Assembly (NCBI GenBank): GCA_023264915.1
Contig: JAHFUU010000010.1
Span: 1-12,556, forward strand
DNA from: Microthrixaceae bacterium
GTDB taxonomy: Bacteria; Actinomycetota; Acidimicrobiia; Acidimicrobiales; Acidimicrobilacustridaceae
Length of the DNA stretch: 12,556 bases
Reading direction: 5' to 3'
Position numbers and translations under genes: made by a program. The stretch's first letter is position 1. Each line of letters begins with the position of its first letter. Positions 5,767 through 12,556 of the stretch are shown piece by piece. The notes beneath the pieces were generated by a model. The model did not search any database. It saw nothing but the letters and a program-made list of their open reading frames with translations, and had not been told where the DNA came from.

Positions 5767-6066
5767 CTACTCGACGAACTCGATGTCGATCTCGACCGCG
5801 TCCTTGGCGGCGGCCGCTCGGGTGACCCGCCGCACCGACTTGGCGACACGGCCTCGCTTCCCGATCACACGACCGAGGTCACCCTGCCCGACGTGCACGT
5901 TGAGCACGACACGCGGGCTTGATTCGTCGACCTCGATCCGGACGGCGTCTGCATCCTCGACGATCTCGCGCACGAGGTACTCGAGCACCCGCGTCGCTGT
6001 GGCCGCGGGAAGGCGGTTGTGCTCTTCGATGTCGGCCTCGGGTGCGTCGTCGCCGCTGCCGCTCAC
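5767..6066 (-). CDS. khpA: KH-domain RNA-binding protein KhpA
   Basis: A 99-residue single-KH-domain protein of the KhpA (YlqC) family, which binds RNA, often together with the Jag/KhpB protein, and affects cell division or small RNAs in Gram-positive bacteria. The KH loop GKRG is at residues 69-72 within [17 protein letters not shown], preceded by [19 protein letters not shown]. The first 20 or so residues are an acidic lead that is not part of the domain. The GTG start overlaps the rpsP stop as GTGA, so translation is probably coupled to rpsP. Its place between rpsP and rimM is the standard one. Confidence 0.92.
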   Translation of the reverse strand: MSGSGDDAPEADIEEHNRLPAATATRVLEYLVREIVEDADAVRIEVDESSPRVVLNVHVGQGDLGRVIGKRGRVAKSVRRVTRAAAAKDAVEIDIEFVE

Positions 6067-6383
6067 GAGGCTGCCTCAGCCGCTGCCGGCTCGGCGAGGG
6101 TCGGCGTGCCGGGCCGTCGCTGATCGCTTGGCGCCTCGAACTGCTCCCACGCGCCGCTGATCTTCAGCAGGCGCCGCACCGACTCGGTGGGCTGCGCGCC
6201 CTTGTCGAGCCATGCCACCGCCTTGTCGTTGTCGATCACGATGGTCGACGGGTCAGTCCGGGGGTTGTAATGACCGACGATCTCGATGAAGCGCCCGTCT
6301 CGCGGCGAGCGTGCGTCGGCGGCGACGACGCGATAGGTGGGTTGCTTCTTCTTGCCCATCCGCATGAGACGGAGCTTGACCAC
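6063..6383 (-). CDS. rpsP: 30S ribosomal protein S16
   Basis: Ribosomal protein S16, a 30S assembly protein. The core is complete: [22 protein letters not shown] with [16 protein letters not shown] (26-41) and the TESVRRLL segment (66-73). From about residue 85 a tail of roughly 20 residues rich in Ala, Pro and Glu follows; such C-terminal extensions are common in actinobacterial S16. The start is GTG 6383 with GAGGA about 8 bases upstream; the frame is open further upstream, but nothing family-like is coded there. It comes 199 bases after ffh across a hairpin, so a separate promoter is likely, and its stop overlaps the khpA start. Confidence 0.96.
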   Translation of the reverse strand: MVKLRLMRMGKKKQPTYRVVAADARSPRDGRFIEIVGHYNPRTDPSTIVIDNDKAVAWLDKGAQPTESVRRLLKISGAWEQFEAPSDQRRPGTPTLAEPAAAEAAS

Positions 6384-6494
6384 GTTGGTGTTCCTCTTTC
6401 GTCGATCCAGGCCACCGAGAGGGAGCTCTGGGGTCTTGGTTCGGATCCAGTCGATCCGGAACCTCAGATGTGGTGACCGGGCAACCCGATCTGT

Positions 6495-6516
6495 GCCGGG
6501 AATCGATGTTCCCGGC
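6495..6516 (-). terminator. Hairpin after ffh, possible terminator
   Basis: GCCGGGAA and TTCCCGGC are perfect 8-bp arms around a 6-base loop, about 70 bases past the ffh stop on the transcribed strand. No T-tract follows, so it fits only the GC-rich, T-poor terminator type. It could also be a leader structure for rpsP. Confidence 0.45.
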
Positions 6517-6582
6517 CACATATGGTGCGCCAACGGCCACCCTCGCGGCAAGCCGGTCGATCACGGGTTCGATGCGCGGCCC

Positions 6583-8160
6583 TCACCGACGCTTTGGCAG
6601 CTGACCTCGGGGAAGTCCCATGCCGGGGTCACCGAAGCCCTCCAGCTCACCGGATTGGACCATGGCGGCCACCTCGTCCTCGGTGGGAGCGTCGAGATCC
6701 GGCAGTCGGGCCAGCACCTGGCCTCCTTTGGGCGTGACCCGCCCACCCTTCTTGCCCTTCTTGGGCGGCGGTCGCTTCTTGGCTCCCCCGGCCCCCGCAG
6801 CTGGCGGTAGGGTCAAAGCCGCAGGCCCACGGCCCTTCGGCGGCTTTCGCGAGCCCTTGCGCAACTTCTTGGAGCCCCGGCCGAACTGCTGCTTGAGCAT
6901 GTGCTGCATCGCCGAGAACTGCTTGACGAGCTGGTCGACGTCGTGTGCCTGCTGGCCTGACCCGGCAGCTATGCGCGCCCTTCGCGAGGCGTTGATGACA
7001 TCGGGGTGCTGCCGCTCTTCGGGTGTCATCGAGTGGATGATGCCCTCGACACGTGACAGCTCACGGTCGTCGATCTCGGTGTCACGCAGCTCTTTGGGCA
7101 TCCCGGGCATGAGCTTGAGGAGGTTGCCGAGCGAGCCCATCTTCTTGACCTTCTGCATCTGGGCCAGGAAGTCCTCGAGGGTGAACTCACCACCCAGCAG
7201 CTTGCCTGCGGCCTCCTCTGCCTCGTCTTGGTCGAAGGCCTCCTGTGCCTGTTCGGCAAGAGACAAGATGTCGCCCATGCCGAGGATCCGCCCGGCAAGC
7301 CTGTCCGGGTGGAAGAGGTCGAAGTCCTTGAGCTTCTCGCCGGTGGACGCGAAGGCGATCGGCTTGCCGACGACCTCCTTGACCGACAGGGCGGCCCCGC
7401 CGCGGGCATCCCCGTCGAGCTTGGTCAGGATCACGCCGTCCAGATCGAGGGTCTCATGGAACGCTTCGGCGGTCTGAACAGCGTCCTGGCCTGTCATCGC
7501 GTCGATGACGAGGAACGTGTAGTGGGGCTCTACGGATGCTGAGATGTCGCGGACCTGCTGCATCATCTCGTCGTCGATGGCCAGGCGGCCCGCGGTGTCG
7601 ATGATGACGACGTCGCGGCCCATCCGCTTTGCCTCGGCCAAGCCTGCTGCGGCGGCTGAGACCGGGTCGGTGGGCTCGGAGAACACCGGCACTTCGATCT
7701 GTTCGCCGAGGGTCCGGAGTTGCTCGACAGCGGCAGGGCGCTGGAGGTCGACGCCCACCAGCAGCGGGTTGCGGCCGTGACGTTGCTTGAACCAGCGGGC
7801 GAGCTTCGCGGAGTTGGTGGTCTTGCCGGATCCCTGCAAGCCGGCCATCAAGATGACCGTTGGCGGCCGCGGGGCGAACTTCAGGCTGATCGTCTCGCCA
7901 CCGAGCGTCCTGATCAGCTCTTGGTGGACAGTGCTGACCACTTGTTGCTGAGGGTTCAGTGCCTTCGACGCCTCCTCGCCGGCCAGGTCATCCTTGACCC
8001 GGCCCAGGAAGTTCTTGACGACCTTGAAGTTGACGTCGGCCTCGAGCAGCGCCAGGCGGATCTCGCGGAGGACCTCGTCGATGTCGCCCTCGCTCAGAAC
8101 ACCCTTGCCGCGAAGGCGGGAGAAGATGCCGTCAAGCCGGTCAGAGAGTGCCTCGAACAT
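6583..8160 (-). CDS. ffh: Signal recognition particle protein Ffh (SRP54)
   Basis: The GTPase of the bacterial signal recognition particle, which binds 4.5S RNA and signal peptides of nascent proteins and delivers ribosomes to FtsY at the membrane. It has 525 residues. The N domain (about 1-95) includes LREIRLALLEADVN. The G domain shows GLQGSGKTT (107-115), DLQRPAAVEQL, DTAGRL (188-193) and TKLDGDARGG (246-255). The M domain carries KMGSLGNLLKLMPGM (340-354) and the RNA-binding segment RRARIAAGSG (393-402). After about residue 430 comes a Lys/Pro/Gly-rich tail and then an acidic stretch (DLDAPTEDEVAAM). The family is usually 440-520 residues, so this is at the long end. ATG 8160 has no Shine-Dalgarno but a -10-like TAGGGT close upstream, which suggests near-leaderless expression. 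Confidence 0.97.
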   Translation of the reverse strand: MFEALSDRLDGIFSRLRGKGVLSEGDIDEVLREIRLALLEADVNFKVVKNFLGRVKDDLAGEEASKALNPQQQVVSTVHQELIRTLGGETISLKFAPRPPTVILMAGLQGSGKTTNSAKLARWFKQRHGRNPLLVGVDLQRPAAVEQLRTLGEQIEVPVFSEPTDPVSAAAAGLAEAKRMGRDVVIIDTAGRLAIDDEMMQQVRDISASVEPHYTFLVIDAMTGQDAVQTAEAFHETLDLDGVILTKLDGDARGGAALSVKEVVGKPIAFASTGEKLKDFDLFHPDRLAGRILGMGDILSLAEQAQEAFDQDEAEEAAGKLLGGEFTLEDFLAQMQKVKKMGSLGNLLKLMPGMPKELRDTEIDDRELSRVEGIIHSMTPEERQHPDVINASRRARIAAGSGQQAHDVDQLVKQFSAMQHMLKQQFGRGSKKLRKGSRKPPKGRGPAALTLPPAAGAGGAKKRPPPKKGKKGGRVTPKGGQVLARLPDLDAPTEDEVAAMVQSGELEGFGDPGMGLPRGQLPKRR

Positions 8161-8169
8161 GGGCTGGTA

Positions 8170-8175
8170 ACCCTA
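8170..8175 (-). promoter_or_regulatory. -10 element of the ffh promoter
   Basis: TAGGGT (minus strand) fits TAnnnT and ends 9 bases before the ffh ATG, so the transcript would begin within a few bases of the start codon. No ribosome binding site is present. A -35 is not recognisable. Confidence 0.4.
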
Positions 8176-8194
8176 CAGGCCACCTGACCCCGCA

Positions 8195-8234
8195 GGCACG
8201 GCGAGGCCGGGCCTCAGGGTCTCGGTGCCGTGCC
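8195..8234 (-). terminator. Terminator-like hairpin after the aminopeptidase gene
   Basis: GGCACGGC (8195-8202) pairs with GCCGTGCC (8227-8234), and a smaller stem GAGGC/GCCTC (8203-8207 with 8211-8215) nests inside. It begins 17 bases past the aminopeptidase stop on the transcribed strand, where a terminator is expected, and precedes the ffh promoter. There is no T-tract. Confidence 0.6.
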
Positions 8235-8251
8235 GGGGACGAGGCAGGCGT

Positions 8252-10936
8252 TCAACGATCCCCGCCGTAGGCGTCGCGAACCCATTCGGCGAAGCTCGCG
8301 CCCTCGCGCTCGCGCAGCGCCACGTTGACCTCGAGCCGTTCGAGATGCTGGGCGAGGATCTTGTCCCCCTGGGGCACCTCGTGGTTCTCGAAGAACGCGA
8401 ACACCGTCTGGGCGACCGACGGCTCATGGAGGGTTCGGATGCCCTCGAGCATGCGCACGACGCTGTTCGACGGGAACCGGTCGTTGATCGCATCCCAGTT
8501 GTCGACCACGAACTTCCACGCTCGCACGCCGTGAGCGCGGTTGGTGATGCTGCGGCGCAAGAGGTACGGCGCGTTCTGTGTCCGGACCTCGTCGCTGAGG
8601 CAGGCCTCGAGGGTGCGCCCCACGAGGTCGGGGTCCTCCGCGTCGGCCAGCGCATAGAGGAACCGGAGCTCCTCCTGCGGCGTTCCGGCACGCTTGGACC
8701 GCGCGAGGAACGACTCGTAACCAGACGGTGTGAGCGACGGTGCAACGACCGATATGGCTGCCGCGTAGAGGCTCGGGTCGTTGGAACCTGGCTCGGCAGT
8801 CTCACGGTCGACCAGATCGCGTGCGAAGGACAGCACGGACCTGTCGGCGCCGAGGACACCCATGGTCTCGAAGGCGACACCGCGCAGCTCGCGATCCCTG
8901 TCGGTGTCAGAGGCCGAGGGTTCAGGACCGAGCCGCACCCAGGTGGGGCCAACGAGCTTGCGCACCGCCGCCTCGGACGCGACGCGGTCGTCACCGCCGA
9001 CGAGCCGGTCCAGGAAGTCAACCGAGCCGACGATCCGCTGCCAGACCGACAGGTCGGTTTCGTCAGAGAAGCGGACCAGCAGCTCGAAGTGCTCGATGAG
9101 CGAGCGGGAACCGGCAATCACCGCCGCCCAGCTGTCATCGATGAGGCCATAGCGCTCGATGGGTGACAGGTCTGCCCGGGCGTGGGCCCCCAGGGCATCG
9201 AGCAGCTCATCGGAGTAGCTCACCCGGTAGAAGCCTGTGCCCTCGGTGTTGACCAGCACCCAGTCGACCGGCTCGATCAGCTGGACAGTCATGCCCTCGC
9301 TGTCAAGAAGCGCCTTCTCGAAGGTCACGTAGGGCTCGGCATCGACGTCGGGGCGAAGCTTGAGCGAGAAGATGATCGGTACCCGCCAGGAGGTCTGGTC
9401 GGCCCGGGCGTCCTCACCCTCTCCGAGGCTGCCCGCACAGGCATACCGGCGCTGGGTCAGCTTCAACACGCCGCCTACCCCTGTGCCCTCCCCCGAGGTG
9501 AGGTCGTCGCGGACGATCTCGACATCGATCACCGGGAAACCGCCCTGGAATATCCACGAGTCCATGATCGAGCGAACCGGCTCTCCCGTGGACTCTGAGA
9601 TCGCGTCCCACAGGTCGGTCGTCTCGGTGTTGCCGAACTGGTGGATCGAGAGGTAGTGGCGGATGCCGTCACGGAACACATCCGCGCCCAGGTACTGCTC
9701 GAGCATTCGCAGGACCGCCGCGCCCTTCTCGTATGTGAGGATGTCGAACATCCCCTCGGCGTCATCCGGGGAGACGACCTCGAACTCGATCGGCCTGGTC
9801 GTCTTCAACGAGTCAACATCGAACGCCGCGGTGCGGGACAGACCGAAGTCGGTGAAACGATCCCACTCGGGACGGAACGCATCGGTCGCGAGCATCTCCA
9901 TGAACGTGGCGAAGGCCTCGTTGAGCCAGATCCCGTTCCACCACTTCATGGTGACCAGGTCGCCGAACCACATGTGCGCCAGCTCGTGAGCGATCACGTC
10001 GGTGACTCGCTGGAGCTCGGGTTGGGTCACCTGGTCCGGATCGACCAGCAACAGGGCCTCGCGGAAGGTGACGCAACCGAGGTTCTCCATCGCGCCGAAC
10101 GCGAAGTCAGGCACCGCCACCAGATCGAGCTTGTCGCCCGGGTAGACGATGCCGTAGTAGTCAGCGAAGAACTCGAGGCAGAAACGGCCAACCTCCAGAG
10201 CGAACCCGGTCAGGCCGCCCTTGCCTCGGGGGTACACGACCCGCAGGTCCTTGCCGTCCACATCGACGGGTGGGGTCGCCTCGAGGGGTCCCACGATGAA
10301 TGCGACGAGGTAGGTCGACATCTTCATGGTCTCCGCGAAGGAGACCGCGACCTTGTTGCCATCGCGCTGCTCGCGCCCGATCTCGCGCGAGTTCGACACC
10401 GCCAGGAGATCCTGGTCGATCACGAGGGTCACCGAGAACGTGGCCTTCAAGTCGGGCTCGTCCCAGCACGGGAAGGCACGCCGTGCATCGGTGGCCTCCA
10501 TCTGCGTCGTCGCGATGACGTGCTCGTTGCCATCGTCGTCGGTGAACGTCGAGCGGTAGAAGCCCTTCAACTTGTCGTTGAGGACGCCCGAGAAGCAGGT
10601 GTGCAGCACGTGCTGGCCCGGAACGAGCTCCTCGGCGAGGACAAGGGTTGCCCGCTCGGCTTCGGTGTCCATCGAGATCGAGCTCACCTCGATCCGCCGG
10701 CCGCCGTCAGCTCTCACCCAGGCCTCGGTCAGGTCGAGGTCCGCCGCGTTCAACACGACCTGTCCTGCCGGCTCGATCACCTCCATCACGGTCGAGCTCG
10801 TGCCCCCGAAGGTCCCCTCGACCAGATCAGGCGCGAGCTCGAGCTCGTAGCGGACGGGAAGGATGCTGCGCGGCAGGCGGTAGGGATTCGGCTCGTTGGT
10901 GCCTATGCTCGCTGGCTCCGTCGGATGATCGGTCAC
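8252..10936 (-). CDS. pepN: M1 family zinc aminopeptidase (PepN / ERAP1-like)
   Basis: A zinc-dependent aminopeptidase that removes N-terminal residues from peptides, of 894 residues. GAMEN (281-285) binds the free N-terminus. HELAHMWFGD (317-326) and Glu340 in NEAF form the HEXXH-X18-E zinc site with His317, His321 and Glu340, and Glu318 is the catalytic base. Tyr402 in TYEKGAAVLRML is the expected transition-state tyrosine. The N-terminal beta domain (about 20-215) and a long alpha-helical ERAP1_C-like domain (about 560-890) complete the fold. GTG 10936 is chosen over the longer open frame because GGGGAGG lies 6 bases upstream; upstream codons look non-coding. No signal peptide is seen, so it is probably cytoplasmic and works in peptide recycling. 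It is divergent from the SGNH hydrolase gene and probably forms its own transcription unit. Confidence 0.95.
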   Translation of the reverse strand: MTDHPTEPASIGTNEPNPYRLPRSILPVRYELELAPDLVEGTFGGTSSTVMEVIEPAGQVVLNAADLDLTEAWVRADGGRRIEVSSISMDTEAERATLVLAEELVPGQHVLHTCFSGVLNDKLKGFYRSTFTDDDGNEHVIATTQMEATDARRAFPCWDEPDLKATFSVTLVIDQDLLAVSNSREIGREQRDGNKVAVSFAETMKMSTYLVAFIVGPLEATPPVDVDGKDLRVVYPRGKGGLTGFALEVGRFCLEFFADYYGIVYPGDKLDLVAVPDFAFGAMENLGCVTFREALLLVDPDQVTQPELQRVTDVIAHELAHMWFGDLVTMKWWNGIWLNEAFATFMEMLATDAFRPEWDRFTDFGLSRTAAFDVDSLKTTRPIEFEVVSPDDAEGMFDILTYEKGAAVLRMLEQYLGADVFRDGIRHYLSIHQFGNTETTDLWDAISESTGEPVRSIMDSWIFQGGFPVIDVEIVRDDLTSGEGTGVGGVLKLTQRRYACAGSLGEGEDARADQTSWRVPIIFSLKLRPDVDAEPYVTFEKALLDSEGMTVQLIEPVDWVLVNTEGTGFYRVSYSDELLDALGAHARADLSPIERYGLIDDSWAAVIAGSRSLIEHFELLVRFSDETDLSVWQRIVGSVDFLDRLVGGDDRVASEAAVRKLVGPTWVRLGPEPSASDTDRDRELRGVAFETMGVLGADRSVLSFARDLVDRETAEPGSNDPSLYAAAISVVAPSLTPSGYESFLARSKRAGTPQEELRFLYALADAEDPDLVGRTLEACLSDEVRTQNAPYLLRRSITNRAHGVRAWKFVVDNWDAINDRFPSNSVVRMLEGIRTLHEPSVAQTVFAFFENHEVPQGDKILAQHLERLEVNVALREREGASFAEWVRDAYGGDR

Positions 10937-10965
10937 GGGATCCTCCCCAGGTCGGGACGCCGCGA

Positions 10966-10971
10966 AGGATA
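10966..10971 (-). promoter_or_regulatory. Possible -10 element of the aminopeptidase promoter
   Basis: TATCCT on the minus strand fits TAnnnT and lies about 30 bases before the GTG, leaving a short leader with the strong Shine-Dalgarno. A hexamer at the -35 distance (CATTGG) is poor. Confidence 0.35.
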
Positions 10972-11057
10972 CCGACCTTCGGCCCAGGCCAATGCACCCT
11001 CCACCCTCGATGCCCTCGCTGCCGCCACCTCCCACAGCCCATGGGCGACAATCTCTG

Positions 11058-11888
11058 ATGATGCATCCCGACATGGCTGGCGACCCAGCTCGACGAGCCA
11101 GCCCCCCGGCTTGCACCGGTCGCCCGCGCCGGACCCGGCCGAAGCCCCTGCATGCAGGCGTGGTGCTGGCCATGATCATCGGGATCGCGAGCGTCACGTC
11201 GTGTGGGATCTTCGACAAGCGAGTCGACGTCTTGTTGATCGGCGATTCGATCATGAACCAGGCAGGGGACTATGTCGCGGCCCAGCTCCACAAGCAACCG
11301 AGCCTGGCTGACGCCAAGGTGCGGAAGGAGGCAGTGAACGGCTCTGGGCTGTTGACGCCTTCGATCTATGACTGGATGGCCAAGGCCGAAGCGCTCGTCA
11401 ACGAGACACATCCGAAGATCGTCGTCGTGTTGTTCATCGGGAACTACACCGACACCGACCTGTTCGTGTCGAGCAAGGGCCAGCCCATCCCCAACCTTTA
11501 CCAGCAGGACTTCTTCGACGAGTGGCACATCCAGGCCAAGAGGATGACCGAGATGTTCCAGCGCAACGGTGCACGGGTCGACTGGGTCCTCCCACCGCCG
11601 TTCAAGGGCGACGAGGGAACACGACGCGAACGCCTGATGCGCGACACCTACGTGGCTCTGGCGCGCGAGCTGCCCGGTGTCGGGCTGATCGACGCCCGCC
11701 AGGCCCTTGGCGGTCCCAACGGTGAGTTCGTCTGGAAGCTGCCCGACACCGGCGGCACCGAGCAGCAGGTCCGTCAGGGCGACACCGTCCATCTCACAGA
11801 GGCCGGCGGCCAGCTCCTGGCACGCCAGATCGCGTTCGCGATCAGCCCCACCCTCGCCGACCTCAGGCGCCAGAGCGCCTCCGCGTGA
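11058..11888 (+). CDS. Putative secreted or lipid-anchored SGNH hydrolase-like protein
   Basis: An SGNH/GDSL-type hydrolase domain behind a hydrophobic N-terminus; from ATG 11058 it has 276 residues. A basic stretch (RPRRTRPKP) precedes HAGVVLAMIIGIASVTSC, which reads as a signal or anchor with a lipobox-like end (VTSC, Cys49). Block I is LLIGDSIMNQ with nucleophile Ser64, block II is VNGSGLL, and block V is DTVHLTEAG with Asp242 and His245. Block III (VVVLFIGNYTD) differs from the usual GxND, so the oxyanion Asn is uncertain. The domain resembles SGNH domains linked to O-acyl transfer on surface polymers, but the substrate cannot be told. An in-frame ATG at 10992 would add 22 Pro-rich residues; I prefer 11058 because the extra codons look non-coding, though no strong Shine-Dalgarno supports either. 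The stop overlaps the next start as GTGA. Confidence 0.8.
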   Translation: MMHPDMAGDPARRASPPACTGRPRRTRPKPLHAGVVLAMIIGIASVTSCGIFDKRVDVLLIGDSIMNQAGDYVAAQLHKQPSLADAKVRKEAVNGSGLLTPSIYDWMAKAEALVNETHPKIVVVLFIGNYTDTDLFVSSKGQPIPNLYQQDFFDEWHIQAKRMTEMFQRNGARVDWVLPPPFKGDEGTRRERLMRDTYVALARELPGVGLIDARQALGGPNGEFVWKLPDTGGTEQQVRQGDTVHLTEAGGQLLARQIAFAISPTLADLRRQSASA

Positions 11889-12556
11889 GCACCCGGAGCT
11901 CGCCCAACCAGGGCACCGAGCCCCGGTCGATCCCCAGGCCAGGCCCGTGGCGCCGTGACCCTGTCGCCGAGCGCGGCCAGAAAGGCCTCTGGGTCTTCGC
12001 CGTGGACCACGAGTCCGTCCAGGTCACCTGGCGGCGGATGGGTCCCGGCGAGGTCACCATCACCGCAGGACCCACCTCTTTGGTGCTCGCGACCGACGGC
12101 GGTCCAGGTGCGGCGCTGATCGGGGGCCTGCACCCAGGGACGCGCTACACGCTGGTCTTCCGCGGGCCGAGCCTGCCCGAAGCCGGCCTGCGCCGATCCT
12201 TCACGACTCTGCCCAAACCCCGAGGCGCCGAGCTGTTCCGCTTTGGCACTGTCTCTGACCTGCATCTGGGAGAAACCCACTTCGGGTACTTCGGGACGAT
12301 GGAGGAGCTGCCCAGGCCAGTCGAACCTCACCCGGTCCGGGCGTTGCGCGAGGCCCTGCGCGACCTCACCGACTGGGGAGCCAGGCTGGTGATCGTCAAG
12401 GGCGACTGCACGAACGACTCGCGGCTCGACGAGTGGGAGCTCTTCGGAGATCTCATGGCAGAGTCCGGAGTGCCATGGAAGGCCCTCCCCGGCAACCACG
12501 ACACGCGGCCGGTGCACCGCGACCGCACACCCACAGAGCACATCCTGTGGCTGCTC
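11885..12556 (+). CDS. Calcineurin-like metallophosphoesterase with FN3-like N-terminal domain (C-terminus outside window)
   Basis: A metal-dependent phosphoesterase, open for 224 codons to the window end. Residues about 30-112 form a beta-rich FN3-like domain (VQVTWRRM, GLHPGTRYTLVF, FTTLPKPRG) like the one ahead of the catalytic domain in purple acid phosphatases. The catalytic core starts with FGTVSDLHLGE (Asp125, His127), then IVKGDCTN (Gly173, Asp174) and LPGNHDTR (Asn205, His and Asp at 205-207), which are metal-binding blocks I-III. The remaining His blocks lie beyond the window. GTG 11885 overlaps the upstream TGA as GTGA, so it is probably translated with the SGNH hydrolase. No signal peptide is visible, which is odd for a partner of an exported protein; a cytoplasmic phosphodiesterase role is possible. 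The substrate is unknown. Confidence 0.88.
   Translation, partial: MSTRSSPNQGTEPRSIPRPGPWRRDPVAERGQKGLWVFAVDHESVQVTWRRMGPGEVTITAGPTSLVLATDGGPGAALIGGLHPGTRYTLVFRGPSLPEAGLRRSFTTLPKPRGAELFRFGTVSDLHLGETHFGYFGTMEELPRPVEPHPVRALREALRDLTDWGARLVIVKGDCTNDSRLDEWELFGDLMAESGVPWKALPGNHDTRPVHRDRTPTEHILWLL

Noticed and set aside
4263..5922. Long plus-strand open frames opposite trmD and rimM
   Set aside because: Antisense shadows of genes with full family signatures; their sequences are Arg/Pro/Ser-rich and without domains.
9641..11311. 556-codon plus-strand open frame
   Set aside because: It lies wholly antisense to the M1 aminopeptidase and its upstream region, has no family-like motifs, and is a high-GC shadow frame.
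10827..12541. Minus-strand open frames opposite the SGNH hydrolase and phosphoesterase
   Set aside because: Antisense shadows; the plus-strand proteins carry catalytic motifs in order.

Overview
The window is high-GC DNA from an actinobacterial chromosome. The evidence is the order ffh–rpsP–khpA–rimM–trmD–rplS–yraN on the minus strand, an ERAP1-type M1 aminopeptidase, several GTG starts, and genes whose -10 element (TAnnnT) lies only a few bases before the start codon. Class Acidimicrobiia is a plausible guess, but I cannot confirm it without a search.

Region 1 (1-1944, minus): the first 295 codons of the Mg-chelatase-like AAA+ gene comM run without a stop into a large serine recombinase gene that leaves the window at base 1. 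ComM stops matching its family at the ...SLAH position, just before the usual Walker B motif. This looks like one end of an integrated element whose integrase sits right at the attachment junction, in frame with its interrupted target. The rest of the element and the 3' part of comM lie outside the window.

Region 2 (1945-2576): a 632-bp gap between divergent genes with no convincing gene. It holds several strong inverted repeats (the best has 16-bp arms), a 13-bp tandem duplication and a relatively AT-rich patch.

Region 3 (2577-3263, plus): a histidine phosphatase, probably leaderless, wedged between comM and yraN.

Region 4 (3365-8160, minus): the core translation and secretion cluster. Ffh (SRP GTPase) is followed by ribosomal protein S16, the KH protein KhpA, the 30S maturation factor RimM, tRNA (m1G37) methyltransferase TrmD, ribosomal protein L19 and YraN. 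The lepB and rnhB genes that often lie between rplS and yraN are absent. A degenerate minisatellite lies between trmD and rplS.

Region 5 (8252-10936, minus): a complete M1 zinc aminopeptidase with its own Shine-Dalgarno sequence and a terminator-like hairpin after it.

Region 6 (11058-12556, plus): a putative lipoprotein or membrane-anchored SGNH hydrolase, coupled by a GTGA overlap to a calcineurin-like metallophosphoesterase that has an FN3-like N-terminal domain and is cut by the window end.

Most of the window is conserved housekeeping DNA. The part worth pursuing is the comM–recombinase junction.
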